From positions 5,518,001-5,582,000 of the forward strand of contig CM082592.2 of assembly GCA_040954595.2 (NCBI GenBank): 64,000 nucleotides of DNA, in the 5' to 3' direction. A model generated the notes under the pieces. That model worked only from the letters and a program-made list of their open reading frames with translations. It searched no databases and was not told the origin of the DNA. Of this stretch, positions 54,116 to 64,000 are shown piece after piece; positions within the stretch are counted from its first letter, which is position 1, and every line of letters begins with the position of its first letter. The stretch comes from Balanoglossus misakiensis. Taxonomy: Eukaryota > Hemichordata. The translations under genes and the position numbers were made by a program.

Positions 54116-57100
54116 TCAGAGTTTGCTGCTGGTACTTGCGCACGTGTTGAGCATGTGGCCGCCATCAACGGGCAAACATGTCCCGGTGATCTGAGAAGCT
54201 GACTGGGAGCACAGGAACACCGTCAAATCAGCTATCTGGATTATGGTGAGGAAGAGCAGAAGAAAAAACTTCTTATAATTAACCCTTTCAACGCCATAGT
54301 CAATTTGTGTAAAGTCAGCAATGGTGTTGTTGAAAACTGAATTCGAGGCCGGACGTGAATTTATTTGTCAACAACAATAATAATGTTCACCGCACGCAGA
54401 AAACGCATGCACAGAGTACTCACTTCTTCCGGCAGCACGTATTGCTTCGTCGGATGTCTTTCGTGTAAAAAGTTTTCCTGTAAAATGTAATAATATGAAA
54501 ACACTCCGCATTATACCTTCTTGTAATATGTTTTCGACCGGAGGCTGTCTTAAAAAGTTCACCGTCTAAGAAAACAAAGTTCAAGTCACGAATTGTTACA
54601 CTCCGTTGTTTGTATGAAATCTGGATACTGGAGAAATTCGAGTCGGAATTTTTGTTTCTTACCGCCATCTCTTTCTCGGGAACTCCCTCCATCTCAGCCA
54701 GGAGCGCCATACCTTTTCTGGTCACTGAAAGAGCAAGGGGAAAAGTTCAAGACAGAAATTAACAATTTGATAATTTGCGGCCAAGGTGTACTTATGAGAA
54801 AGCCAACCCATTGTGTGGTGCACGTCATTCTGATTTGGTAAAAATTGTCTACATTCATAAATTTGGGATCATTTTCACGTGATGAAATTTCTTTGAAATA
54901 AGAAAACATCAGTGAAAATACCTACGTCCAGTTTTGACCACTCCCGGCATAATGGCATTGCACGTGATCCCGTGTTCGGCTGTTTCCTTGGCGACGGCCT
55001 GTGCAAGAGACGGGGAGGCAATGGGAAGAAATGGAGGCGGTGTCAGATAATCTTTCTAAGGACACAGAATCACGCCACTGCTTTATTGGAGATAGCCAGT
55101 TTTAAAATTAGAACGTTCGCAAGGGTGCCACTGTGTGTATCTTATCAACCCACGATACGCCGATTGCGGTTGCGCACCCTGACAAGTGTGTTGTGGATGG
55201 AAATAGGAGCGTGAGAAGATTTACGTTGTTCCCGTCGTGATACACTTTTCTCTTGAAATTCAAAGAGCCGTGTGTCCATGCAGTATAAGTGGACATGTAG
55301 ACGCCACTGTCGGGAAGTTATAAATATAAATCGTTGACTGATCACTTTCGTTGATCTCGCATGCAGCTGACATGCACTGGAATAATTAATGATTTGCGGT
55401 AAATGTGGCCACGTGGTCCACCCACCACCCACATCCGCGCACTGGACAATTCGTTTGTCAACCACGTCTTCATCGAATTCTTGTCCGACGTAATCGAAGT
55501 GACACAATTTTGTGATTACATCGAGACTTAGTTTTTATACATACAAGTTACATCACGGTTTAGATGTTGTAGCGTACAGGAGAAGCTGATCATGAAGCGA
55601 CCGCGGTGACGTCATGATCAGTTGGTGACGTCACCCCATTCTCGTCTAAAATAGCCGGCAACTAAGTTTAAGCTTAACCGATTGGGACATTGCGTTGCCT
55701 ATAAAAAACGCATTCACCGCCATCCATGCATCAAGCTAGATTACTATAAATAACAAAAGTACAAAGCTGTTGGTTGAAAGCGGATTTGCCCCAACCCTGA
55801 CGCGTTCTACTGCATGTGTTACGTTTGTCTTGATATAACTTTGTAAATCTCACCTTTTATGACATTCAAATGACATTACGATCGATCATATCAAGCTCGC
55901 AATAGCAACATGGTAAGCACCGGTTCAGTTGACGTGGATAATAATTGGGTAGTCAGTATATAAAACTATAGACCGTAGAATGTGTATGATAAAACTGAAT
56001 AGATTAACATTTGAAAACTGAATAGATTAACACTTACCGCTGTGAGTCCGTTGAGGCCGTGTTTAGCTGCGCAGTACGGGGTCATGAAGATGGAGGGCCT
56101 GGCACCTCCAACGGAGGTTATGTTGATGATTCTTCCCCATCCTAAAAAAACCCCAGAAGGATGGCCAAGTTATTTAAAAAAAACGTAACGGTTGCATAAG
56201 GGTACATTTCGCCATGAGGCGAGCGGGACAGAATAAATTGTTCAGTTTGCAGGTCGGTCTGGTTTAGTGGAGGTTCTTTAAACATGTGATTCTATGTGAA
56301 AGTGATTAGAAGAGGCGTTGTGTATAGGCTTGTTTCCAGCACATCCGTTTTCTTACCTTTATCTTTCATATCGGGCAACAGAAGCCTTATAAGATGAAAT
56401 GGGGCAGAGAGCACCACGGCTAAAAGGTCGTTATATCTGTCCACGGGATACGACTCGATAGGGAAGACCTCCGCAAATCCTGAAAAAAACAACAGAAAAT
56501 TTTCTAGTAATACGCACAACATCACCTAACTGTTTTATTATACATAAATATTTTTTCATTGTCTTCTGTGAGAAATCCAAGATGCGCATGCGTCGGGCTA
56601 AAAGACGCAAGCAGTTAAACTTAACACAGGCGGTACATATCGTATCTCTGAATATTATATCGTATAAATAGAATGAGTACCAAAGTTGGTGTCGCTTTCT
56701 TACAAAATTGTAACACAGTCTTATTTATTGACTATGTGCTCTAAAGAGCGACACCTGAAACGTCGACTCTAAAATCGCAGCAAGCCTTAAGTTCATTCGC
56801 GCTGTGAGTGCTTTATCGACTGAAACTGTATATATTCGTGTGTTTCTTGGCCAAATCATATTCGTTTAACAATTTCAAAAAATGAGAAATAACCCCAAAA
56901 TGGTAATTTGCATGATAGCATGCTAAAAATAATCGAGTCGTCAATTGTATCTGTCAAATGTGACATTTTTGGAGAAAATTGGATTGATAATTGGTCACCT
57001 TTTTTCGTAGCGCTTTCCACAAGGAGACAAGCTGTCAACTTTTGCACACAAAAATCATCAGTTGGAATGTCTCTCCCGTTTAACTGGAATTTTTAATAAC

Positions 57101-58398
57101 TCGGTTCACATGCCTCCGCGAGCGATTAACGCCGGTGATAACGGAAGCTCCAAAAGTTAAAACGGAAATTTTTCTGTAATAGGAGAAGCAGAATCGTGAC
57201 GGGACAGGCATGTGTATGCACTGTACTAATAGAGGCTATTTCAGTCACCTGAGTTGATGACTCGGACTTTGCTCTGTTATTTGTATAATACGCGCCTCGG
57301 CGACTGGCGGATTTTCAGGTTAATGATTTTCCTCAAAACCTTCACATTCTTCGCTATATAAAAGAAAGTGTGTGAAGAGTCTTTTTGAAAACAAAGAAGA
57401 AAACTGACTGTCGGACATCAATCGACGCCGCAATATATACGCACGCGTATTGTGCTACCTTCAGAAGTGAGCACTTTTGTGCGAATTTCAAAGATTGGGG
57501 TTTATCTTCCTCTGTGTCTATCTTTGATCTTTCTGGTCAAGGGTCAGAAGAGAGCAAAGGATAAAGTCACGGTGATATTGCGCGTCTTCGTTCTGTCGGT
57601 CGTTATGGGGGCAAGGGGCGGCACACACACTTAGTGATATATAAAGTAAACCTACAGTTTTACGCCACCAGAGCTATTCAACTTGAAAGTCAGATTTTCT
57701 ACTTGCAGCTGACGAAGCCTTTGGTGGAGGACGTTGCACTGGGGCATCACCTGTTAGGTTGTGACGTCATCACTCACCTGCATTGTTGACGAGAATGTCA
57801 ATGCCGCCGGGAAAGTGGCGGTTGCATTCTTGGCAAAGGTGTTCAATATTTTCTTCTTTCCTGAGATCGGACTTGATATAGGTTGCGTTTACTTTGTAAT
57901 CTCTGGAAAAAAATGAACACAACTTTATGATTAATAATTATTGTTTTATAATGGAGTCAAACTAAGTGAAGGTGAAACTTCAATAATGCCGTGGCAATAG
58001 CTCAATGAGCTAATCAGTTTTCCTGCAGTGCGAGTCTTCAAGTTTAAACAGTACGGTTTACAAACATTTCTTGTAACTGAAGTCCAGTTTCATGAGTTTA
58101 GCATGTCTTTATTTCACCCGTGTGTGTGACCTTTGATCTTAAACCTATTTTAGAAGAAGAGGCAGCAACTTCAGGTCGTTCGTTTCAGAGTGTATATCAG
58201 CGAGTCAAAGAAACTAAACGACCAGGTGGTCGTGAATCTGAGTCACCTCCTGATTTCCTTCACCAATGGCACGGCGGCCTGGTCGTCTCTGGAACCAGTG
58301 AGAATGACATCACATCCGGTGCGAGCCAGCGCCTTGGCGATGGCGAATCCGATGCCTTCACGATCACTGGAGCCCGTCACCAAGGCAACCTTCGGCAT
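54116..58398 (-). CDS. Short-chain dehydrogenase, 3-hydroxybutyrate-dehydrogenase-like, with C-terminal SKL
   Basis: NAD(P)-dependent oxidoreductase of the SDR family, closest in layout to bacterial-type D-3-hydroxybutyrate dehydrogenase. Coding exons: 58398-58247, 57902-57778, 56479-56357, 56141-56038, 54998-54926, 54724-54663, 54477-54424, 54235-54116. Phases match and total 813 bases or 270 aa. TGSSDREGIG (8-17) is the cofactor loop, two residues longer than the usual TGxxxGxG. NNAG ends exon 2. S143 and YCAAK (Y156, K160) form the catalytic centre, then MPGVVKTG and ITGTCLPVDGG follow. The Asn normally seen in LNLSA is Val115 (VVLSA). The last residues, STSSKL, end in a canonical peroxisomal PTS1 signal, so the enzyme probably acts in peroxisomes. 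A pyrimidine-rich acceptor at 58416-58415 implies an upstream untranslated exon. The substrate is unknown. Confidence 0.92.
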
Positions 58399-58959
58399 GG
58401 TGCTTCCATCAAGTCTGGACGGAGGAGAGAAGGATGAAACGGAGATTGCCTTGCAGAAATTGATCAAAGTACTAGGCTAAAATTTATAGCCTACCGAATG
58501 GTTTTTGGCCGTTATGAGTATGCTGACAGAAATACTAGTATCGGGCTAATCGATGCTTCTGACTCTGATAGTTTGAAACTCATTGGTTCTTTCAAAATGC
58601 GTATGCAAAGTACACGGAAACACCCACACTTAACATGCGCGGATGAATGAATCATATACAGCGAAGATGATGAAACGGATTGTCATTATTGGCCAAAAAT
58701 AGTTTTTGGCTATTTCTCTGTTTCATCCTGGTGACAGGAAACGGCTGTCACTGTGATTCCGTTGATCTTGATTAAAATGGCATTTAGTGTATATGCCATC
58801 TGCCAACTGGAAAGGTTCATCTCTATCTGGTGATGCCGTGTCATGTGCGTACCACGCGCTGAAGTTACGGATCCACCGCACATACGGGCAGCAACGTGTA
58901 ACAATTCACCGTGACGCGTCATCTTCACAGATAGGATAAATTACCGGACGTATGTCCGA

Positions 58960-59170
58960 CTAAAATCAGATAGATGCCGCCGGGTTTTTCTTTGATAAGC
59001 ACCCACCCCTCCCCTATAGACTTCGTGGATGTGACTGCGCGAAGTTGGGAGCGGCTAGCCGACACCGGTTCGGAGGTCGCCAGATCGCTCGGCTGCGTGC
59101 GAGGCCCGCGCTTTAACGGTGTATACGAACACCACACTACACGGCACCAATCGCATACACGACGGTGACT
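58960..59170 (-). promoter_or_regulatory. CpG-rich candidate promoter of the dehydrogenase gene
   Basis: This is a dense CpG stretch (GACTGCGCGAAG, CGACACCGGTTCGGAGGTCG, GCGAGGCCCGCGC) about 600 bp upstream of the dehydrogenase ATG. The coding exon begins at a splice acceptor (exon start 58414), so a first untranslated exon and promoter are expected upstream on this strand. No specific start site can be assigned. Confidence 0.35.
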
Positions 59171-60750
59171 GTGTCGTTTGTGTACACGACTGTTGACAGT
59201 GTAATCTTTCCCCCTTGAGACATGTAATCACGGACCGTGCTCCAATCTAAGGAATGCCACTCTACAGCTGGGGGGGGGGGGATTCAACAGGTGGCGTGGG
59301 ACGTCAAAATCTTAGAGTGGTGGTATTAAAGGTTCACTTGAAGTACTGTGACTTGACATCTTGACGAGCTTACTCGCTGTACCAAAATGACTGTATGGGA
59401 TGGATGGAATGAACGTAAACCTAGAGAAGTATGATAGTACTTACAAACGAGCAGAAAATAAACACACTTACTGTGCGACGCTAAATTAGGCCCAGGCGGT
59501 AATCTCAATACAACCCGCAGCAGTCAGAAGTAAGCTCGTGTTCACAGAGTTTGAATCCCGCTAGTGCCTCCGACAAAAGGTTTTCTTTTTTGAAAAGGGC
59601 TTCGACTCTTGATACATTTATGTAATGGCCATAAAAGGCAGAAAGTAAGACGTATTCAATCGCCTTTCGATCGTTTAAATCCCCTGTCCGTTGTGCAACG
59701 ATAAACCATGAAAATCATTGTTTTTGTTTCTAAACTGGGTGAAATAATTAACACCATCACGCGGTTAATAGTCGGTGTGTGCATTGATTATTACATAAGG
59801 CCATACTCGGTCCCTCCGTGGAGGAAGTGTGGTTTTAGTTTGAGAGGAGTGAGAGAGGTTGCCAGCGTGGCGATATCGCGTGATCCAAGGCCCACGAGCA
59901 ACTTGTTTTCCACGGTCACTGATATAAATGTATGTGGCTTCATTGAGTCGGGCAAACAAACATTCTGGAGGTAGATGAATGGGTAAAACGAGCGATATAA
60001 AAAGACAACGGTCGCTGTACACAGCGAGAGTGTTACATCACACGACATTTTCTCCGCTTCTTTTATAAACTGGACACTTGCCCTTGAAGGGCAGTGATTT
60101 ATATCGCGGCACTACACGTGGTTTCAATCAGCGTCGACAGTCGAGGCTTGAAACCGAATGGAAATTAGCCATTCTTCATATAAGCTGTATGTAGGTTTAA
60201 TCGTCCGTTAGTAAAACTCTTGCGTAACAATCTCCGTTATTCATTTCCCAGACCCACCCTTCCCGTTTAATTAAAACAGTTTTCACATGTCATCTTATAC
60301 TAGTACACAAAGTCGGTTATTAACGCCATAACATAATCCCGACAGGGCTGCAGTTTTTTCTTCGTGGCAAAACTTTGTCAGTCGATAATGACGTCACATG
60401 AACCACGGTCCTTCGTAGTGGAGGGACCGTGCGTGAACTGATTTTGCGCTCGTTCGTTGGCGTTGTTCAGACTTCCTACACTATACCCACGCGCGATTTC
60501 GTCGCAATACGTGCATCTTTGTCCGAAGGGAGCTTTCAGTATACCATGAGGGGTGGGTGCGCCTGGGGGAAATAGCGAACGGTCCATCGTCATGTAATAT
60601 ATGACCCCTTAACCCATTTCCCCCGGCCCACCCACCCACCCCTCGTGACAACTGAAAGCACCCTAATCGGGTCATGGCTTCGCGGTGAAGAAGCACTGAT
60701 AAGGCAGACACAGGAAAACTTCGTGATAGGTCTGATTGAGAAGTCGGAGT

Positions 60751-60767
60751 GGGGGGGGGGGGGGGGG
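60751..60767 (+). repeat. G17 homopolymer tract
   Basis: This is the longest pure G run in the window, in a G-rich neighbourhood preceded by GAAGTCGGAGT. The exact length may be unreliable. Confidence 0.9.
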
Positions 60768-62115
60768 TGCGTGGCGCGTGGGCTGACTGCATTGCTAACC
60801 CGTACGTGATTCCGCTGAATCTCAGTAAAGTCGGTAAATGTCACAAAATGGTCCCGATAGCTTCCTGCTGTCTCCTTAGGCCTCCGTGACGACCATTTAA
60901 AGCCCCAATAGCTGTCATGTATTGTCATTATTTTCATGATTTTACGTTCAAATCATGGTCCATTTAAATGAGCTAACTGATGTGTATATACAAACATACT
61001 GTATACCTCTGATTATGGCTGTACATTTAAATACGAAGTAAATGAATAATAAAAGGGTGCTACACCTGTTTATCCAGTCGCCCACTTTAAAATCCGAGTC
61101 GGGGAATTTTTACTTGTTAAACATTTAAGACCAGATGTAAATGTAATAATGGTGAGAACCATAAAATGTTGGAATCTGCAGATCTAAATTTAGATGAATA
61201 AATTATGATGTACAATAAATATATAAATCTCTGATAAGGGTGCATATTTGAAACTTTTTTTATATGACCAACTCTGTGCGGCAGGGCTGTTGGGTTATAC
61301 CGGCTTTCCCCCCAATTCCAACCACGCTGGCCTGTACGGATCGATTCAATTTGAGGCCCAGCGCAACCCTGCCACGCACGCAGACCCACCGTGACAGTAA
61401 AACAAGACATGGCAATTTATGTCAAGTTTTAAATGATCGATGTACTTGCATGAACCAAACGTTTGCATTCCTGTTTTTCCAAAGGAGATCTTTGGTCACA
61501 ATCTGACCTATTAGTACAGTCACATGACGACGCCACAGAACCCGACCGGAACCTCAAACATTCCGAGCGGCAAACCACGATTGGTGAAAATCATCGAATT
61601 GTCACGAAACCAACAAAGTGTTTATAAAGGAGCACAAGTGGGGATGGGTACCAGATGCCCCGTCGGCATGGCAACACCCCTCGCTTATCTGCTGATGCCC
61701 CCAGTGGATAACCTTTGACCTCTAGCAATTTTTTTTACCTGTCCAACACTTTGTACGTTCATAAATTTCACAACTTTTTAAGTTTAAGTTGATTGTCATG
61801 CACGAAAATCGCTGTGAGACTGTACAGAAATCGAAATTTTGACCAAAGCCAAGACGAATCATTCATTTGAAATAGGAATAACGACAAACCTACTAAATCC
61901 CCGAACCAGCAACGGTTCCAAAATTAAACAAATATCCATATTTGCATATAGCAGTCGATTCTTGTCAAACACTTATCCATATCCTGTTTGATGATACGAA
62001 TGCATCAGCTTTCTGATCGATGTGTTAATAATTACAATTCAAACTTAAGCATGAATAAATTCAAAGTAAAGAAGACAACATTTTGTTGTGGATTATCAAA
62101 ATGAATGAACGGATG

Positions 62116-62117
62116 AA

Positions 62118-62216
<99 letters not shown>

Positions 62217-62217
62217 A
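62116..62217. repeat. AATA microsatellite
   Basis: The array is 102 bp, about 25.5 perfect AATA units. The minus-strand open frame across it encodes only Phe-Ile-Tyr-Leu repeats and is not a gene. Confidence 0.97.
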
Positions 62218-63300
62218 CTTGATGAAATTTTTCAAGATGAAAGACCATGGGCGATGCATCATTTCACATCTCTTAGCTTTGTGTACCCGCACTTACGAGT
62301 TCTTTAGGTGCGGCAGTCATCAAGATTGTACGAATTCCGAACTTTTAATACTCAGCGCCTTTTAAATATTAATAGAACTGAAGTAGCACGTGGTGAGGTT
62401 AGTACATATATTTAAAGGCATTTGTCAGAGCGGTTGTACAATCCCAGAATTGACCTTGAAATCTCTCTCTGTACTATCGTAGCCAATGCTGTTAGTCTCG
62501 AGCTGGCTCAAATTTGAAAGTTAGACCGAACTTTTATATCTTGCCTCTGACGTGTAGAGGTCGCATTCAATGTAAACTTTGGCCCGATCCCCACCCCGCC
62601 CCTCAAGTACCCATCGACCCGCAAAGGGCACCCAGGTGCATACTATATACCTTGTTCACGACGAATGCCCCCGCTTTTTATAAATTGCAATCGCGCGCAC
62701 AGTTTGTCTTTACTTCGGCGAACAACACGGAGAGCTGCATTTGAATTCATCAAGCATGCACGCGTGTGAACTCCGCAAACTTGCCGTGAAGTCAACGCAC
62801 TCGCCGAAAGAACTCGTGCACCCCTTTCTCCGCTCGCCAGAACAGTAAAACCTCGAAGTACAATACGTCCGCGGCCGCTAAGCGGATAATTAAACCCGTC
62901 CTATAGTGTCCTTGACAGCACGTATGTGTGATTGCGTTGCGAAGTTCCACATATGCTCTCGGCGTACATTTTCACGCCGCCACTGACAAGGTCGGAACTG
63001 CAAGCACAGTAGCCGGCCGCATGACAAAATCTCACCTGTACTTTCAACTATTAATGAAACAGGTCGCCCATCTGCATGCCACCCCCAACACTTGCTGTGA
63101 TGCGCCGTCAGTGCTGCGGCTTGAACTCCTGAGTAAAACAGCGACGTGGTAAATGCAAGATACTGGACGATACGTATACGGACCAAGCAATCGCTGTATC
63201 TATTATAACTGGGTCATATCAAACCATACCACTTTGCACATGCGCACTCAGGTGCGGTTGGCTAAACTTTTAATATGTGTAGTACATGTACAACACCGTT

Positions 63301-63331
63301 GCAGTGCGATTTATGTGCAGTGCGATTTATG
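63301..63331. repeat. 16-bp tandem duplication
   Basis: GCAGTGCGATTTATGT is followed directly by GCAGTGCGATTTATG, two almost identical units. It is a recent local slip, 15 bp before a G13 tract. Confidence 0.9.
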
Positions 63332-64000
63332 GCATCGTGCGTGGTGGGGGGGGGGGGGTCGCATGATTCATTATTAGATCACCGTTTGCCGTGAAACTCG
63401 AAGCGGCCCTCACCGCTGGACAATCGATATTGGGGAAGTGAATGAATAACGCACACGTTGCCAGTTGCCACGGTTATCCCTGGCCGTGTTTATACGTGAG
63501 AATATTGCAATAGAGACTGGTTGCTGTCGGAGCCACGCGAGAGGGTAACTTCAGACGTTTGATCAATCGCGGCGGCCCGAACTTTGAAAAGTTGAAAATT
63601 CCGTAAACTGAGACACTACCACCCTCCTTGCTCATCCATTTAGCGTGTTAAGTGTCAAGATGTGCAGGAAAAATGATGGAAAGGGGCCAGAGTTGCTCGA
63701 TCTGGATGAAATTAATTGATTGTTCTTGCTCAGTATTTGAACACTGAGTCGACAAAAGTGATCGCCGCTAATTGAACGATCTATCTACACTGTATGTCTT
63801 TGGTGTCGCTTATAACGATCGATTATATTTCATTGTTTAAAATTACATATACATGTGATGTATATTCTATAGAATTTATAAACTTAACGGAGAGCAAAAT
63901 TTCGAGCAAAAAACTTGCCCGTCACTTCGTAAAACCCTCCCTTGGTTACTAATAGTGATTCATGTTAATACCTGAAAACACCGGTATAAACTACGCACGC

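Larger units (their letters stand above)
59171..64000. other. Terminal region without recognisable genes
   Basis: Short open frames only, none with a recognisable domain or conserved splice context. It contains G12, G17 and G13 tracts, an AATA microsatellite, a 16-bp tandem duplication, and CpG-rich patches near 60480-60880 and 62560-63130 that might be promoters of genes beyond the window. Confidence 0.5.

Noticed and set aside
58120-58480. Plus-strand open frames of 105 and 96 aa opposite dehydrogenase exon 1
   Set aside because: They lie antisense to a well-supported coding exon and have no recognisable domain.
59530-59580. Possible tRNA or SINE B-box near GTTTGAATCCCG
   Set aside because: No matching A-box, acceptor stem or anticodon arm could be folded around it on either strand.
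62032-62292. 86-aa frame made of Phe-Ile-Tyr-Leu repeats
   Set aside because: It is a translation of the AATA microsatellite, with no start context or flanking coding signal.
62868-62920. GCGGCCGC site beside CCTATAGTG, reminiscent of cloning-vector junctions
   Set aside because: The sequence after CCTATAGTG does not continue as a T7 promoter and flanking DNA looks native. A coincidental NotI site in a CpG-rich patch is simpler.

Overview
This is a eukaryotic, intron-rich window. Small exons with GT-AG introns lie in AT-rich non-coding DNA that is dotted with TACATGTA palindromes, homopolymer G tracts and 4-bp microsatellites. The proteins are clearly animal but diverged from vertebrates, and the repeat style and gene content best suit an invertebrate deuterostome, most likely an amphioxus (Branchiostoma). 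The species is an inference. No prokaryotic operons, CRISPR arrays or convincing RNA genes were seen. Five protein-coding genes could be rebuilt exon by exon, all with consistent splice phases.

Layout. 1-10071: upstream DNA with no recognisable coding exon and a possible first exon near 7230-7333. 10072-30512 (+): tyrosylprotein sulfotransferase copy A, two coding exons split by a 19-kb intron, 412 aa. 30513-34425: intergenic, with a perfect 48-bp inverted repeat (32090/32648) and a CpG-rich candidate promoter for the next gene. 34426-36489 (+): sulfotransferase copy B, same intron position, 1-kb intron, 362 aa. 37928-43337 (-): argininosuccinate lyase, 14 coding exons, 466 aa. 46236-51891 (-): endolysosomal proton/histidine-peptide transporter of the SLC15A3/A4 type, 6 exons, 633 aa. 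54116-58398 (-): short-chain dehydrogenase related to 3-hydroxybutyrate dehydrogenase, 8 coding exons, 270 aa, ending in the peroxisomal signal SKL. 58399-64000: its presumed promoter, then DNA without recognisable genes.

How they fit. The genes do not form one pathway. The two sulfotransferases are Golgi type II membrane enzymes that arose by tandem duplication. Copy B has lost several basic residues beside the catalytic Glu and most of the C-terminal tail, whose decayed remnant is still visible after its stop codon. The lyase lies tail-to-tail with copy B. The ASL-TPST neighbourhood is also found in human (ASL and TPST1, both 7q11.21), so this is probably ancient microsynteny. The three minus-strand genes run head-to-tail.

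No unprecedented multi-gene system is evident. The observations most worth following are the diverged tandem sulfotransferase, the SKL-tailed dehydrogenase lacking the usual catalytic Asn, the inverted repeat, and the paired MiT/TFE-type E-boxes at the transporter promoter.
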